Shown here: one piece after another, positions 15,444 through 16,839 of the stretch
Position numbering within the stretch: position 1 is the stretch's first letter
Layout: every line of letters begins with the position of its first letter
Assembly: GCA_046726015.1 (NCBI GenBank)
Contig: JBKOZS010000037.1
Span: 1 to 16,839 of the forward strand
Reading direction: 5' to 3'
Source of the DNA: QHWT01 sp046726015
GTDB lineage: Bacteria > Acidobacteriota > Vicinamibacteria > Vicinamibacterales > 2-12-FULL-66-21
DNA: 16,839 bases
Notes under the pieces: generated by a model
The model's database searches: none
Told to the model about the DNA's origin: nothing
The model's input: only the letters and a program-made list of their open reading frames with translations
Translations under genes and position numbers: made by a program

Positions 15444-16839
15444 CTACAGTGCTCGCTCCAAACTCCCGCATACCGTTTTCAATACTTTCAACCGCGCGAA
15501 GTACTTGTCGTTGCCTTCGATCAGGGTCCATGGCGCCAGCCGCGTGCTCGTCTGCTCGACCATGTCGTTCACCGCGCGCTCGTAGTCGGCCCACTTCGCC
15601 CGGTTCCGCCAGTCCTCGTCGGTCAGCTTCCACTGCTTGTAGCGGGCCTTCTCCCGCTCCTTGAAGCGGCGCAGCTGTTCATCCTCGGAGACGTGGACCC
15701 AGTACTTGGCGAGGACGATGCCTCGCTCGACGAGCTGCTCTTCGAACTCGCCAATCTCCGAGTAGGCGCGTCGCCACTCCGGCTCGGTCGCGAATCCTTC
15801 CACTCGCTCCACCAGAACGCGGCCGTACCAACTTCGATCGAATATGGTCAGTCGCCCGGCTCGCGACAGGTGACGCCAGAAGCGCCACAGATAATGGTGC
15901 GCCCGCTCTTCATCCGTCGGTGCGGCGATTGGGATTACCTGGTACGACCGAGCGTCGAGCGCGCCCGTGATTCGCCGGATTGCTCCACCCTTACCTGCCG
16001 CGTCCCAGCCTTCGAAGACCAGGATCGTCGAGACGCCCTTCGCCTGGGCCTTGCGCGAAAGGAGATTGAGCCGCCCCTGGTAGCGTTCGAGCTCGGTCCC
16101 GAAGTCTTTCTTGGAGACGGCCTGCGACATGTCGAGGCTGCTCAGGATCGTCGGCCCTGCCTTCGCCGTTTGCGGCGTCTCGACGACCGCCGGTGACGAC
16201 GATTTCGGGACGCTCGCCGTTTTGCGGCGCCCCTGATTCGTCGCGCTGCTCACGAGCGTCCGCTTCCGATGCGCCCCTTCGGATTCTGCGAGCGCCTTTC
16301 TAATGGCATCCCTGATCGTGGTCGCGACCGTGACGCTGCGATACGCCTCGTTCACGCCTTCGACGATGATCCATGGTGCCGGGACCGTACTTGTGCGACG
16401 CAGAGCGCGCTCGGCGGCGGCGACGAAGTTGTCGTACTTCCGCCAGTGCTGCCACTGGCTCTTCGTCACGCGCCATCGGGTCAGCGGGTCCTTCTCCAGC
16501 GTCCGCAGGCGCTCCTTCTGCGCGCGCTTTCCGAGGTGCATCCAGAACTTGAGGATCAGCGCGCCATCGTCGGTCAGGTTGCGCTCGAAGGCGGCAATTC
16601 GCGTGAGCTGCCGGTCGAACTCCGCGGTTCGGCTGCGGCCGTAGACGCGATCGAGAATGGGCCGGGAGTACCACGAGCTCAGAAAGAAGCCAATGCGGCC
16701 GCGTGGCGGGAGGTCGCGCCAGTAGCGCCAGTACTCCGGCCGCTCGCGTTCCTCCTCGGAGGGCTCCTGGTAGGCGCGCGTCACGATCCAGCGCGGGTCC
16801 ATCCACGCGTTCAGCAGGTTGACGGTTTCGCCCTTGCCC
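15444..16839 (-). CDS. pap: Polyphosphate:AMP phosphotransferase (two PPK2 domains), 5' end beyond the window
   Basis: This cytoplasmic enzyme transfers phosphate from polyphosphate to AMP, giving ADP. Two tandem PPK2 domains mark the Pap (class II PPK2) type. At the right edge the frame opens inside the Walker A of domain one (GKGETVNLLNAWMDPRW), so a short N-terminal part is missing. Domain one continues with RGRIGFFLSSWYSRPI, the degenerate form usual for the first, non-catalytic half, to about residue 175 of the visible 464. A Lys/Ser/Ala-rich linker of about 50 residues follows. Domain two is the catalytic half: Walker A GWDAAGKGGAIRR (about 277-289), FDRSWYGRVLVERVEG, then KYWVHVSEDEQLRRFKERE and EGNDKYFARLKVLKT. 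All catalytic signatures appear intact. The last 42 bases have a diverged second copy at 233-274. The gene is convergent with the cupin, 1 base apart. Confidence 0.9.
   Translation of the reverse strand, partial: GKGETVNLLNAWMDPRWIVTRAYQEPSEEERERPEYWRYWRDLPPRGRIGFFLSSWYSRPILDRVYGRSRTAEFDRQLTRIAAFERNLTDDGALILKFWMHLGKRAQKERLRTLEKDPLTRWRVTKSQWQHWRKYDNFVAAAERALRRTSTVPAPWIIVEGVNEAYRSVTVATTIRDAIRKALAESEGAHRKRTLVSSATNQGRRKTASVPKSSSPAVVETPQTAKAGPTILSSLDMSQAVSKKDFGTELERYQGRLNLLSRKAQAKGVSTILVFEGWDAAGKGGAIRRITGALDARSYQVIPIAAPTDEERAHHYLWRFWRHLSRAGRLTIFDRSWYGRVLVERVEGFATEPEWRRAYSEIGEFEEQLVERGIVLAKYWVHVSEDEQLRRFKEREKARYKQWKLTDEDWRNRAKWADYERAVNDMVEQTSTRLAPWTLIEGNDKYFARLKVLKTVCGSLERAL

Noticed and set aside
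233..15485. Treating the 42-bp repeats as attL/attR of an integrative element
   Set aside because: The copies are only 35 of 42 identical, and there is no integrase, excisionase or other mobility gene between them. An old duplication is simpler. It is kept as a finding but not annotated as an attachment site.

Overview
The window is GC-rich bacterial chromosome, most likely from an Acidobacteriota member (perhaps Vicinamibacteria). The best lineage clue is a PadR regulator 3 bases ahead of an 865-residue duplicated FtsX/MacB-type permease with an N-terminal prefix domain, an arrangement typical of that phylum. The C-terminal WLPPxHPLA modules at 14.7-14.9 kb also fit my recollection of acidobacterial proteins, but this is weaker evidence. 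No tRNA, rRNA, CRISPR array, transposase, integrase or phage gene was seen.

Layout. (1) 1-235: the 3' end of nuoI (complex I), followed 2 bases later by a 42-bp relic of the 3' end of a polyphosphate kinase 2 gene in the opposite orientation. (2) 0.4-1.8 kb, minus strand: a Tat-exported sulfite-oxidase-like molybdoenzyme fused to a C-terminal one-heme cytochrome c domain. It diverges from (3) 1.9-2.5 kb, an exported coiled-coil protein. (4) 2.5-2.93 kb: decayed remnants of nuoH and nuoI in operon order, with an internal loss, a stop codon and frameshifts. (5) 3.0-3.9 kb: a probable beta-propeller gene broken by one missing base. (6) 4.0-8.35 kb: an RND efflux operon with a lipoprotein adaptor and an inner-membrane pump, but no outer-membrane channel gene. 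(7) 8.4-10.6 kb, minus strand: a Tat-exported glycoside-hydrolase-like protein. It diverges from (8) 10.7-13.6 kb, the padR-permease pair. The shared gap holds a strong 31-bp inverted repeat. (9) 13.65-14.93 kb: a PQQ-type glucose/sorbosone dehydrogenase gene damaged by an internal deletion and a frameshift, ending in a repeated tail. (10) 15.04-15.44 kb: a small cupin. (11) 15.44 kb to the right edge, minus strand: a two-domain polyphosphate:AMP phosphotransferase, cut by the window edge.

How it fits together. There is no single pathway here. The region reads as an accessory interval between a core complex I operon and a polyphosphate-energy gene. It contains several exported enzymes and transporters and an unusual number of broken genes: nuoH, nuoI and ppk2 relics, the propeller and the sugar dehydrogenase. 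The 3' end of the phosphotransferase gene occurs twice in the same orientation, at 233-274 and 15444-15485, bracketing about 15 kb. The nuoHI relic lies only about 2.3 kb from the intact nuoI end. Together these suggest past duplication and deletion around the nuo locus. I found no convincing new defence or biosynthetic system. The most noteworthy signals are the genomic fossils, the PadR-operator architecture and the repeated C-terminal module.
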